Of a stretch of 64,000 nt of DNA, positions 1 to 9,155 are shown one piece after another. The stretch spans positions 179,307 to 243,306 of the forward strand of contig NZ_FOGG01000007.1 in NCBI RefSeq assembly GCF_900111155.1. The letters are read 5' to 3'. Position numbers and translations under genes: made by a program. Under the pieces are notes generated by a model that was given only the letters and a program-made list of their open reading frames with translations, had not been told where the DNA came from and ran no database searches. Source of the DNA: Pedobacter rhizosphaerae. Its GTDB lineage: Bacteria > Bacteroidota > Bacteroidia > Sphingobacteriales > Sphingobacteriaceae. The first letter of the stretch is position 1. Each line of letters opens with the position of its first letter.

Positions 1-1068
1 AATCAGAAGCGTTGATACGTGCCATTTAAGGTCTTCAGCAAAATTACTTGGTCCGCCTACCCATTGCTCGGTAAAATACAGGTTCTTATCTGGATGGGCA
101 TCATGAACTTTGCTCAGTGCAGTGATACTTCCAGCATAGAGATGAAATGCTGATCCATCAACGTACTTTTTAGCTTCCGGATCGTTGAGAATAGTAATCG
201 GGTATTCTGGCTTATCTGCATTGTGATCGTATACTATAATTTTGGTTGATATGCCAGCTTTCTCGAAAACAGGCCCTAGAGCCGTTTTAATAAAATTAGC
301 CTGATCTAATGCTTCCATATACATACTTGGATTGTTTCCGGGATGTAATGGCTCATTCTGTGGCGTAATGGCATCGATAATAATGCCTTCAGCCTTCATG
401 GCTTTGATGTATTTTACTAAATAGTTAGCATAGGCCTGATAATACTCTGGTTTTAGGCTTCCACCAATAAAACTGCCGTTGGTCTTCATCCAGGTAGGAG
501 CGGTCCATGGTGAGCCTAGAATTTTGATCTTTGGATTAATCGCAACAATTTTCTTTAATACTGGTATTAAATCCTCTTGTTCTTTGGCAATGGAGAATTT
601 TTCAAGATTTACATCCGTTTGGCCTGGAGCCAGATCATTATAGGTAAAAGGCGTAGCACTTAAATCAGAAGCACCAATACTGATCCGGAGGTAATTAATG
701 CCAATGGCATGTTCTGCCGACCCGAATAATTCATTGATCAGTTTATCTTTTTCAGCAGCAGGCAAAGCATTAATTAAGCTTGCACTGCCCCCGGTTAAGG
801 TATAGCCAAAGCCATCCATGGTTTGAAAGGTAGTATTGGGATCTACTTCAATGGTAGGATTGCTATTGCTTTCCTGAGTAAAGTTTAACGCAATATTTTG
901 TTTTTGAAGAAGTGCTGTTTGATCTCCTTTGGTTAACCAAACATTTACATCTGTTTTAACTGGCGCTGAGGTTGTAGATGTGCCAGTTTCGTTTTTCTTT
1001 GTTTTTTGACATGCACAAGCGGCAAACAAAATACTTGTAGCCATGCAGATACTATAAATTGCTTTCAT
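1..1068 (-). CDS. GH30-family glycosidase lipoprotein (3' end outside window)
   Basis: I translated 356 residues from an ATG at 1068; the reading frame is still open at position 1, so roughly the last quarter of a usual GH30 enzyme is missing. The N-terminus is a lipoprotein signal with Cys18 after LFAA, so the enzyme is probably anchored in the outer membrane. The family signature is clear: FQTMDGFGYTLTGGSAS near residue 81, PWTAPTWMKTNG near 187, the acid/base in TPQNEP (Glu239) and the nucleophile in YFTEQWVGG (Glu334). GH30 enzymes hydrolyse beta-linked glucans, xylans or glucosylceramides. Lipoprotein GH30s beside SusCD often belong to beta-1,6-glucan loci, but the substrate here is an inference. 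It follows SusD on the same strand and is probably co-transcribed with it. Confidence 0.9.
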   Translation of the reverse strand, partial: MKAIYSICMATSILFAACACQKTKKNETGTSTTSAPVKTDVNVWLTKGDQTALLQKQNIALNFTQESNSNPTIEVDPNTTFQTMDGFGYTLTGGSASLINALPAAEKDKLINELFGSAEHAIGINYLRISIGASDLSATPFTYNDLAPGQTDVNLEKFSIAKEQEDLIPVLKKIVAINPKIKILGSPWTAPTWMKTNGSFIGGSLKPEYYQAYANYLVKYIKAMKAEGIIIDAITPQNEPLHPGNNPSMYMEALDQANFIKTALGPVFEKAGISTKIIVYDHNADKPEYPITILNDPEAKKYVDGSAFHLYAGSITALSKVHDAHPDKNLYFTEQWVGGPSNFAEDLKWHVSTLLI

Positions 1069-1154
1069 GAAAGGGTAGGGGATTGCATTCGCAGAAACTT
1101 AATTTCCCGAATATGGTTGATTAATGATCAATCCAATTGGATCTGTTTTTTAAA

Positions 1155-1181
1155 TAAGGGGCAAACTAAGCCTGCCCCTTA
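1155..1181 (-). terminator. Intercistronic hairpin between susD and the GH30 gene
   Basis: A 9-bp inverted repeat (TAAGGGGCA / TGCCCCTTA) with a short loop lies between the SusD stop and the GH30 start. On the minus strand it is followed by ATTTAAAA rather than a clean T run. It may be a weak terminator or an mRNA-stabilising stem that sets SusD against enzyme levels. Confidence 0.4.
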
Positions 1182-1189
1182 ATATATGG

Positions 1190-2614
1190 CTAACGAATGT
1201 TAGGGTTTCTGTCCAATTCTGCCTGCGGAATAGGAAATAACAATTTCGCACTGGTTACATTATAGTTTAGCGAATTACCTTTTCCATCTTTTTGCGCATT
1301 CATTACCGCTACTGCACGGTTTGTCCTTAACAAATCAAACCACCTGTGTCCTTCAAAAGCCAGCTCTAAACGGCGCTCTTTTTCGATAGCTAAGCGCATA
1401 CTGGCCTGATCTGTAGCTGGGGTGCCGCCTAAATTTACACGGCCCCTGATCTGATCAACCAATGGCTTGGCTGTAGACCATCCACTTGCACTCTGCTCGT
1501 TCAAAGCCTCTGCCTTTAACAGGATAATATCTGCTAAGCGGATAAAATAAGAATCGCTCACATCATCTTTACGATATTTGTTAATGTATGGATAACTGGA
1601 TTTCGTCCAGTAGTCATCAGACCATCCTTCGCTGCTGGCGTTATTAAAGGTCACGCTGGCGTTTTTACGGATCACATCGCCTTCAGCATCATATGCGGCT
1701 ACTAAGTCGTTTGTAGGGGTGCAGAAACGCTTCCAGCCAGTCCCCACAATAACGCTTGGCATCCAGTTACCACGGCCATTAGGTCCGCCCCAACCATCAT
1801 ACTGCATTTCCCAGATGGCCTCGCTGTTATTTTTATGATTGCCATCAAATAACTGATCAAAAGATCCCATTAAACTGTAACCGCCTGAAATGGTTGCATC
1901 TGCATATTGCTGCACTTTAGCCCAATCTGGGTTAGGTTTGGAAGCATATACTTTGGCCAATAATGCATTTACAATTCCTTTGGTGATGATCCCTTTGTTT
2001 GCTGCGGTTGCGCGAACATTTGGTAAGGCAGATTCTAAATCTTTGATAATTTGTGCATATACCTCATCCACGGTTGAACGGGGCTTTTGCATCTCTTCCA
2101 GGCTGGTAGGCGATTTTAACACCAAAGGAACACCTCCCCATAATCTTACCAGATGAAAGTAGAAATAGGCCCTTAAAGCAGAGGCTTCACCCAAAATCTG
2201 GTTTCTTCTGCTATTAGCATCAAGAGTCGGATCCTGAATATTGGGAACATTTTCTAATACCTCATTGGCATTTTTAATGTTGGCATAAAGACCGCTCCAA
2301 TCGCGACCAACGTTACCATTGGTAGAGTTGGTGGTAAAAAGATCAATCTGGATATTAGCCGGGTTATCTCCACCAGCATAGGCATTATCGGCGGTAACAT
2401 CACCGTTAATCATATAATCCCAGATGTGGTAATCATTGTACATGCCACCATAAACTCCAGCCATTAATTTTTCTGCACCAGCAGCCGTGGTAAACGCTAC
2501 ATCACCGGTAACCTGGTTAAAGGGCTGCTTGTCCAGGAAATCTTTCTTACATCCGCTCTGCAAAGTAATGGTCAATGCTGCGGCTGCGACTAACGAATAT
2601 ATTTTTAGTTTCAT
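1190..2614 (-). CDS. SusD/RagB family glycan-binding lipoprotein
   Basis: This 474-residue protein has a lipoprotein signal with Cys22 (LQSGC) and the usual SusD features: CKKDFLDKQP just after the lipobox, the TPR-like helical core with EASALRAYFYFHLVRLWGG around residues 142-160, and the C-terminal family signature ERRLELAFEGHRWFDLLR. SusD proteins sit on the cell surface as a lid on the SusC channel and bind glycan. The gene starts 11 bp after the SusC stop, as expected for a SusC-SusD operon, and is followed by the GH30 gene. Length and motifs are normal for the family. The glycan bound cannot be read from the sequence. Confidence 0.95.
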   Translation of the reverse strand: MKLKIYSLVAAAALTITLQSGCKKDFLDKQPFNQVTGDVAFTTAAGAEKLMAGVYGGMYNDYHIWDYMINGDVTADNAYAGGDNPANIQIDLFTTNSTNGNVGRDWSGLYANIKNANEVLENVPNIQDPTLDANSRRNQILGEASALRAYFYFHLVRLWGGVPLVLKSPTSLEEMQKPRSTVDEVYAQIIKDLESALPNVRATAANKGIITKGIVNALLAKVYASKPNPDWAKVQQYADATISGGYSLMGSFDQLFDGNHKNNSEAIWEMQYDGWGGPNGRGNWMPSVIVGTGWKRFCTPTNDLVAAYDAEGDVIRKNASVTFNNASSEGWSDDYWTKSSYPYINKYRKDDVSDSYFIRLADIILLKAEALNEQSASGWSTAKPLVDQIRGRVNLGGTPATDQASMRLAIEKERRLELAFEGHRWFDLLRTNRAVAVMNAQKDGKGNSLNYNVTSAKLLFPIPQAELDRNPNIR

Positions 2615-2625
2615 TTTCTTAATTC

Positions 2626-5538
2626 TTAAAATCCAACATTGATACCAAATAAAAAGCTTCTGGATTGTGGATAGGTACCATAATCAACACCCATCGACGG
2701 CCCATTGGCATCATTCACATTCACCTCAGGATCTAAGCCCGAATATTTAGTGAAGGTTAACAGGTTATAACCTGTAGCAAAAACTGTTAATTTGCTTATT
2801 TTCAGCTTTTCAAGCGCAGAAGGGCTGAAACTGTAGGATAAAGTGGTTGTTTTTAAACGCAGATAAGAAGCATCTTCCACAAAGCGGCTAGAGGTTAACG
2901 AATTTTCGGAACTGCTCTTAAGTGCTTTAGGGATGGTGGTTAACTGACCTGGAGTAGTCCAACGATCCAATACTGCTGCCGATTGATTTTTCGAATCAAA
3001 CATGCCTTCTAAATCAATTCTTGATGCATTAAACAATTGATTACCTTGTACGCCCTGGAAGAAAATATTCAGACCCCAGTTGCCCCAGGTTAAGTTATTG
3101 GTTACACCATAAATAAATTTTGGTTGGGCATTTCCAATGAATGTTCTATCACCAGGATCTGCAGAGCCAGTAACACCATTTCCATTAATATCTGCATAGG
3201 TAGCTGCACCATTTGCCGGATTAACACCTGTAAACACATAACCATAGAAACTTCCCAATGGTCTTCCTGTTACAATGCGTACGGCCGCATCTCTTTCATA
3301 AATACCTGCGAAATCTAAAGATTGAGTAGTGGTACCCAAATCGGTTACTTTATTGCGGTTAAGCGAAAAGTTTAAATCGGTACTCCATTTGAATTTCTCA
3401 CGATCAAAGTTTTTTGTCGATAAAACAAACTCCAAACCTTTGTTTTCCATGGCACCAACATTATAAGCCTGGCTGGCAAAACCTGATGAAGGTGGCAATT
3501 GAACATTGATCAGCAAATCATTTGTTTTCTTCAGGTAAGCATCAGCAGTGAATGTAATGCGGCTGTTAAACATGCTTAGGTCTAAACCAATGTTGGTTTG
3601 AGTGGTTTTTTCCCATGAAAGTTTGTCGTTTGCAGGATTTTGAAGATTGTACTCGCCTTGTGCATTCACGCTGTAAAGCTTTAAATAGGCATAATCTCCA
3701 ATACCCTCATCGTTACCAACCTTACCCCAACTTCCGCGAAGTTTCAAATCGTTGATGGTTTTACTGTCTTTCATAAAGTTCTCTCCAGAAATTCTCCATC
3801 CGGCAGAGAATGAAGGAAAGTAACCGAAACGGTTTTCTTTTGCAAATCTCGACGAACCATCTGCTCTAAAGTTCGAGCTGAACAAGTACTTGCTATCATA
3901 AGCATAAGTGATACGGGCAAGATAAGATTGCTTGGACCATTGCGCCCTTTGCGGTATGGTTAAGGCAATAGAGGGAGCAATAGGATTTCCTGATGTATCA
4001 TAGAAACGCGTCTGCTCGTTGTTGTTATATTTCCAATCAGACGACTGAATGGTATAGCCACCCGTTGCAGTGAAAGCGTTTTTACCCACGTTTTTGGTGT
4101 AGTTTAAGATATTCTCATTCAGCCAAACCTGCTCATTGGTGGTGTTATCGCGATAAACACCTCTTTCCTGACGGCCATAGGTTGTTAAAAAGTTGTCGGT
4201 AAAGTAACGGTAGAACCTTTTGTTGTTATTGGTACTGATTGTCGACTTAAGAAATAAATCTTTAGTGAAGTTTACCTGTGCACCAAAGGCACCAATAAAT
4301 CTGAAATTACGGGTTCTGTTGTCCGATCCATAAGCTAGCGCCAGTGGATTATCCCATCCACCCGCATTAGGGATAGTGGTATATTGCCCGTTAGGTTCAA
4401 AAATACCAATGGTTGGAGGAGTGGTTAAAGCGCCCAAAATTACACCTCCACGAGAAACACTGCTGTTGTCACCAACATCAATAGAATTACTGGAAGTTAA
4501 AACTGCATTTCCTGTTAATTTTAACCAGGGTGTGATATTTTGTGATCCATTGAAGTTCGCCGTAATGCGGTCCAGTCTGGCAGGAGAAACTACCCCTTTA
4601 TCTTGCTGATAACCGGTAGAAAAGTAGTACTGACCACCTTTAACACCTCCAGATATAGAAGCCTGGTATTGATTTTGTGTACCGGTTCCAAAGGTTTCTT
4701 TTTGCCAATCTGTATTATAGTTACCGCCAAAGGTCGTGTATCCCAATTCTTTCATCAAGGCAATATATTGCTCACTATTGAGCACATCTTGTGTTTGCCA
4801 GAGATTTGAAAAGCCCGTAAATGCATTAAATGCCACTTTTAGTTTATCGGCAGATCCTTTTTTAGTCGTGATTAATACTACACCATTTGCACCACTAGAA
4901 CCATAAATCGCCGCTGCAGAAGCATCTTTCAATATGGTCATCGATTCGATATCATTAGCGTTTAGGAAACTGGCATCTCTGGAAGTTACCCCATCAATTA
5001 CATAAAGCGGGCTGTTTGAAGCAGTAATGGAGGTATTACCCCTAATGCTGATGGAAATGCCTGCTCCCGGCTTACCTGATTGTGAACTTACCTGAACCCC
5101 AGCCGCACGGCCCTGAACAGCCTGCAATGGGTTAGTGATAGGCTGATTTTCCAAATCTTTAGCAGAAACGGAAACTACAGCAGTGGTTAGATCTTTTTTA
5201 GTCGTGGTACCATATCCAATTACCACTACTTCATTAAGCTGCTGGTTATCGTCTGATAGGCTAACATTGATAGTCGTGCGGCCACCAATAGCTTCTTCAA
5301 TTGTTTTGTAGCCGATAAAACTGAATTCTAATGTAGCATTTTGTGGCGCACTTAAACTGTAAGTTCCGTTGTCGGCAGTAGAAGCACCTTGGTTAGTACC
5401 TTTTACTTTTACAGAAACGCCCGGCAGGGGCAGACCTTGTTGATCTTTCACCTGTCCCTTTATGGTAATATTCTGAGCCACACTCAAGGAGATGTAGCAT
5501 AAGAAACTCACCATAAGCAAAGTAAACTTTTTTCTCAT
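2626..5538 (-). CDS. SusC/RagA family TonB-linked outer-membrane transporter
   Basis: The protein has 970 residues. A signal peptide (about 1-21) is followed by a carboxypeptidase-regulatory-like domain (about 23-100, GQVKDQQGLPLPGVSVKVKG), then the plug with the SusC signature VVIGYGTTTKKDLTTAV, QAVQGRAAGVQV and SIRGNTS, and a long beta-barrel ending in Phe (LFGINVGF). It imports oligosaccharides across the outer membrane using TonB energy, capped by the SusD lipoprotein encoded next. No N-terminal STN domain is visible, which argues against direct FecR-type anti-sigma signalling through this transporter and fits regulation by another route. The upstream neighbour on the same strand is the receptor/DNA-binding fusion at 5819-7717. 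Confidence 0.96.
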   Translation of the reverse strand: MRKKFTLLMVSFLCYISLSVAQNITIKGQVKDQQGLPLPGVSVKVKGTNQGASTADNGTYSLSAPQNATLEFSFIGYKTIEEAIGGRTTINVSLSDDNQQLNEVVVIGYGTTTKKDLTTAVVSVSAKDLENQPITNPLQAVQGRAAGVQVSSQSGKPGAGISISIRGNTSITASNSPLYVIDGVTSRDASFLNANDIESMTILKDASAAAIYGSSGANGVVLITTKKGSADKLKVAFNAFTGFSNLWQTQDVLNSEQYIALMKELGYTTFGGNYNTDWQKETFGTGTQNQYQASISGGVKGGQYYFSTGYQQDKGVVSPARLDRITANFNGSQNITPWLKLTGNAVLTSSNSIDVGDNSSVSRGGVILGALTTPPTIGIFEPNGQYTTIPNAGGWDNPLALAYGSDNRTRNFRFIGAFGAQVNFTKDLFLKSTISTNNNKRFYRYFTDNFLTTYGRQERGVYRDNTTNEQVWLNENILNYTKNVGKNAFTATGGYTIQSSDWKYNNNEQTRFYDTSGNPIAPSIALTIPQRAQWSKQSYLARITYAYDSKYLFSSNFRADGSSRFAKENRFGYFPSFSAGWRISGENFMKDSKTINDLKLRGSWGKVGNDEGIGDYAYLKLYSVNAQGEYNLQNPANDKLSWEKTTQTNIGLDLSMFNSRITFTADAYLKKTNDLLINVQLPPSSGFASQAYNVGAMENKGLEFVLSTKNFDREKFKWSTDLNFSLNRNKVTDLGTTTQSLDFAGIYERDAAVRIVTGRPLGSFYGYVFTGVNPANGAATYADINGNGVTGSADPGDRTFIGNAQPKFIYGVTNNLTWGNWGLNIFFQGVQGNQLFNASRIDLEGMFDSKNQSAAVLDRWTTPGQLTTIPKALKSSSENSLTSSRFVEDASYLRLKTTTLSYSFSPSALEKLKISKLTVFATGYNLLTFTKYSGLDPEVNVNDANGPSMGVDYGTYPQSRSFLFGINVGF

Positions 5539-5572
5539 AATTTTTGCTCTTGTTAAATATTATGATGTAAAG

Positions 5573-5593
5573 TTAACGCTGAATTAGTGTTAA
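5573..5593. promoter_or_regulatory. Imperfect palindrome upstream of susC (possible operator)
   Basis: TTAACGCT-N5-AGTGTTAA is an 8-bp inverted repeat with one mismatch, centred about 45 bp upstream of the SusC start. On the minus strand it overlaps TAACTTTA, a near match to the Bacteroidota -7 box. It could be an operator for the SusC promoter; the evidence is only symmetry and position. Confidence 0.25.
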
Positions 5594-5818
5594 AAGCAAG
5601 TTTTTTAGGTAAAAAATAATTCGTAACTTATTGATAATAAGGTTTTTGTGTTGTTTTTAATACGCTTTAATACCATTGTATAAATAAGCTGCTAAGGCCT
5701 GATAATCAGGGTTTAACTGCATAGTTTACTGAGTGTAGTAGCAGCATTTTGATACGGTTAAGTACCCTAGGCTTTCATGCGTTAAAAACATGCTTTTTTC
5801 TGCTTCAATGGCCAGGTT

Positions 5819-7717
5819 TTACTCAATTACCAGTTGGCTCCAGCCATTTTTAGAGTTTTTCTTCAGTGTTTTTTTCCTTTCCTCCATCACTTTTTTAATT
5901 CTGCTGCCAAATGTCCAGCACGTACTTTGTCTGATAGAAAGCAATTCTGAAAGCTTATGAGAAGATATTTTTCCTTTAGTAGAGTAAATCAGAAAAATCA
6001 TATAGAAAGCCTTATTGATTGGTATGCGGGTATTGTGAAAAACAGTATAAGTGGTTACCGATTCTTCATATCCACATTTACTGCACCTCCGGCTGTGCAG
6101 GATATGACCATTAAAGAAATGATCGTTGTTACACTTACGGCAATGGTAGCCATTGGCCCATTTTAGCTGCGATAGAAACTCATAGCAGCTTTCCTTATCG
6201 GGATAAATCTTACTGAACTCTTCAAAATCCACATCGGTATTCATTACCCGGTCGCGGGTTACTTTCTCTACACTGGTTTGAAGCTCTTCATTATCTTGCT
6301 CTAAAAGCACATTCATCCGCGAAATTTCCTCTGCCTGCTGTTGTAGTAAGGCATTTGCTTCTTCGAGTGATTGATTTTTACTCTCAATAATAAGCGATTT
6401 ATGGTAAACCTCTCTCGTACGTTCCTCCACCTTACTTTCCAATTCCTGGTTTAGCGTATCCTTTAACTTCGCATTAACAGCCATCTGGCGGATGATTTTT
6501 TGCTGCGCTTTATCTTTTTTAAGCTTCAGTATGCGCACTTTATCACCAATGGCAAAAGAAAGGAAGACCATTTCAAGAATAAAGCAAAAACTTAGGCTGT
6601 AATAACTCACCACACCAAAATTTAACCACGATATTCCCAGCATGATCAGGAATTTAAGGCAAAATCCCGCAAATAAAAAGCTATAACCCAATACAAAAAA
6701 ACGAGCTGGCTGGTAACCATTTCTGTAAATGTAGATTCCGGTAAAGAAAGCCACAGAAAGCGGGATGGCTTCCAGAAATTTATAACTAAAGAGTTGTTGG
6801 TCAAATAAATAGCAATACAGAAAAAAAATAATTCTACCCGCAATTACCCATAAAATCAGCTTGTTAAGCTTTGGGGCTTTTGCTTTTACAAATAGAAGTT
6901 CTCTGGTAAATAGGAGGGCAAAGATACTCGTTGCACACAAGGCAAAAGCATATGATACCTGATTCCAGGCGGTTGCATTTGGCCATAAGTATTGATAGGC
7001 TATACCATCTGTACTCATTTCAAAAAAGCCCACACTTAAATTATACAGTACGTAATACAGGTATTGTTTTTGCCGTATGGCCACAAACATAATCAGGTTG
7101 TAGAAACTGAAGACCAGAATCATCCCATAGAAAATGCCAAAGTAAAAGTATTCATCCAATGCGTAGGAAATGAACCATTCGGCAGATCTAAGCACGATAA
7201 TAATATCCGATATCTGGGAGGATTGTATTTTGAAGTAATATGTTTGAACGGAATTCCCTTCATTTTGTAAAGGGATTTCGAAGTTTTTATGATGGATTAG
7301 CCGCTTATCGAACGCATTTGCATCGCCCAGATGCTCTACTTTATAGGTATTGTTAGGCTGAGGGATGTAAGCTGTAATGTGATCGATGGTTTGATCGAAA
7401 AATTCCAATAGAAATGATTTTTGCAACAAATCATTGTGCTTAATCTTAATTCGGAACCAGTAGGTCTGATTTATTTTTTTAGTTTGAGGCGTACTGCTGC
7501 TGCTGGCTTTAAACTTACTGTCGAAAGCCTCGCTTTTAATATCGTCGAAAGAGAATTTTCCGGTAGAATCCTCAATTACTTCAATTTCTTTAAAGGTAAA
7601 GATGTGTTGAGCAACGGTATCCTGCATAGATACCACTTGCTGTGCCGATATTGGCAACCAAGCGAGTAACAGGCAGGCAATAGAAAGAAAAGACTTTTTG
7701 AAATGAATAGTAAGCAT
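5819..7717 (-). CDS. 7TMR-DISM receptor fused to an IS1595-type transposase zinc-ribbon/HTH
   Basis: The protein has 632 residues. A signal peptide (1-26) is followed by a periplasmic 7TMR-DISMED2-like beta-sandwich (about 30-180, with YWFRIKIK), seven hydrophobic helices (about 188-395, the 7TMR-DISM module), and a long coiled coil (about 396-490). The C-terminus looks unlike a signalling domain: YPDKESCYEFLSQLKWANGY leads into C526-x2-C529-x15-C545-x2-C548, then TVFHNTRIPINKAFYMIFLI and a helix-turn-helix near 582-612. That is the N-terminal zinc ribbon and HTH of IS1595/ISXO2 transposases, with no DDE catalytic domain after it. I infer a membrane receptor that binds DNA with a domesticated transposase domain. 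It lies 280 bp upstream of susC on the same strand, so it may regulate that locus. The frame is continuous and a TACCTTTG box precedes the ATG. Confidence 0.85.
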   Translation of the reverse strand: MLTIHFKKSFLSIACLLLAWLPISAQQVVSMQDTVAQHIFTFKEIEVIEDSTGKFSFDDIKSEAFDSKFKASSSSTPQTKKINQTYWFRIKIKHNDLLQKSFLLEFFDQTIDHITAYIPQPNNTYKVEHLGDANAFDKRLIHHKNFEIPLQNEGNSVQTYYFKIQSSQISDIIIVLRSAEWFISYALDEYFYFGIFYGMILVFSFYNLIMFVAIRQKQYLYYVLYNLSVGFFEMSTDGIAYQYLWPNATAWNQVSYAFALCATSIFALLFTRELLFVKAKAPKLNKLILWVIAGRIIFFLYCYLFDQQLFSYKFLEAIPLSVAFFTGIYIYRNGYQPARFFVLGYSFLFAGFCLKFLIMLGISWLNFGVVSYYSLSFCFILEMVFLSFAIGDKVRILKLKKDKAQQKIIRQMAVNAKLKDTLNQELESKVEERTREVYHKSLIIESKNQSLEEANALLQQQAEEISRMNVLLEQDNEELQTSVEKVTRDRVMNTDVDFEEFSKIYPDKESCYEFLSQLKWANGYHCRKCNNDHFFNGHILHSRRCSKCGYEESVTTYTVFHNTRIPINKAFYMIFLIYSTKGKISSHKLSELLSIRQSTCWTFGSRIKKVMEERKKTLKKNSKNGWSQLVIE

Positions 7718-7724
7718 CTATCTG

Positions 7725-7732
7725 CAAAGGTA
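7725..7732 (-). promoter_or_regulatory. Bacteroidota -7 box for the receptor-fusion gene
   Basis: TACCTTTG on the minus strand, 7 nt upstream of the ATG at 7717, matches the TAnnTTTG -7 consensus of Bacteroidota sigma-70 promoters. A good -33 TTG is not obvious. It implies separate transcription from the two-component genes upstream. Confidence 0.5.
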
Positions 7733-7808
7733 CTAAATTGTTCATTGAGCATATGCAGGTTGCTTTACAGTGCTGGATAATCAGAATCTTATCCGAATTA
7801 ATTTGTTA

Positions 7809-9134
7809 CTATCCGTTAGTAGAGTCAACTCCAAAGATTAGCGAAATGCTGGTTCCTTTGCCTTCTTCTGATTGTACATCAATATCTATTTTATGGAATT
7901 TAGCGATACTATGTACAATGGCTAAACCAAGACCAAAACCATTCTCATCGGTGTTACCCCTTTTAAAACGGTCAAACGCATTATCCGCCAGTGCCTTGCT
8001 CATTCCAATACCCGTATCAATAATCTGAAGTACAAAACCCAGCGTGTTTTTTTGCCCCTTAATGGATATGCTTCCACCTTCCAGGTTATATTTTATGGCA
8101 TTGTTAATGATGTTGATTAATAAGGTATGAATCAATGCTTTATTACCTGTAAACCTGAAATCTTCTTCAATATCTAATGAATATACAATTTTGCGATCCA
8201 GGATCCGATCTTCGAGATCTTCATAAATATCATCCAACTCCTGTATTAAACTGATTTCCTCTGTTTTTAAATATTGGTTATTCTCTACTTTGGAGATCAG
8301 TAAAAGGCTGTTGATAATGACCTTTAAACGGTTGAGCGTTTTCAATGAGGCATATATCTTATTTTCATGCTCTTCCGGGATACCTGGAGTATTAAGCATA
8401 TTTTCAAAACGCGTACTCAAGATTGATATTGGCGTAAGTAGTTCATGCGATACATTGGCTATAAACTGCTTTTCAAGCGCAAATAATGTGTTTATTTTTC
8501 GCATTAACGAGTTTACACTATTATCGAGGATCTTAAAATCGTCTGTATTGGTAGGGATATTTTCGTAATTGAAATGCGCGGGATCATCCACACGGTTGAT
8601 TTTTTTATCTATAATCAGATAAAAGGGTTTTAGCAGGAAGTTGGAAAACGTGAAATCAGCAATAAGTGTAATGAGTAAGGCAGCTACCAGAACGACCAAG
8701 GTATAGCCACGAATGGAGTTTTTAATTGAACCCAGTGCAGTCATGGTTTCACCAATCTCTAAGTTATACCAATTGGTGTGGTACAGGAACTTATAATTGA
8801 GGATCCGGTATACTTCAACATCGCCTTCAATTTCTCTCTTTTCCGTAAAAATTACCGCTTCAGATTTTTTCTGGTTATCCGGAATGTCTGTCAGGATAAT
8901 AAACTCCTCCTTTAAAATGTTATAATCAGTGAAAGATTGTTCGTTATTTAACAGGCTGTCAATCTCTTTATCATTCAGATGTTCAATGATCTTATTTTTC
9001 TTTTTGAGAATTCGGTTATCGAGCTGGTTGTAGGCCAGTCTGTCCAATGAAAACAGAATAATCGCACCTAATACCAGAACAATTGTAATCTTGGTTATCG
9101 CATTGTACAACGAAAATTTGACCTGTAACTTCAT
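7809..9134 (-). CDS. Sensor histidine kinase
   Basis: The protein has 441 residues with two membrane helices (about 13-32 and 143-165) around a periplasmic sensor region of about 110 residues. The kinase core follows: HisKA with FIANVSHELLTP (phospho-accepting His230), N box NIINNAIKYN (Asn345), G1 box DTGIGM (373-378) and G2 box GFGLGLAIV (399-407). It autophosphorylates and passes phosphate to the OmpR-type regulator encoded just upstream (9156-9836), from which it is separated by 21 bp. The periplasmic region shows no recognised ligand domain, so the signal is unknown. Confidence 0.95.
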   Translation of the reverse strand: MKLQVKFSLYNAITKITIVLVLGAIILFSLDRLAYNQLDNRILKKKNKIIEHLNDKEIDSLLNNEQSFTDYNILKEEFIILTDIPDNQKKSEAVIFTEKREIEGDVEVYRILNYKFLYHTNWYNLEIGETMTALGSIKNSIRGYTLVVLVAALLITLIADFTFSNFLLKPFYLIIDKKINRVDDPAHFNYENIPTNTDDFKILDNSVNSLMRKINTLFALEKQFIANVSHELLTPISILSTRFENMLNTPGIPEEHENKIYASLKTLNRLKVIINSLLLISKVENNQYLKTEEISLIQELDDIYEDLEDRILDRKIVYSLDIEEDFRFTGNKALIHTLLINIINNAIKYNLEGGSISIKGQKNTLGFVLQIIDTGIGMSKALADNAFDRFKRGNTDENGFGLGLAIVHSIAKFHKIDIDVQSEEGKGTSISLIFGVDSTNG

Positions 9135-9155
9135 TCAGCTGATTGTATTAGGGCC

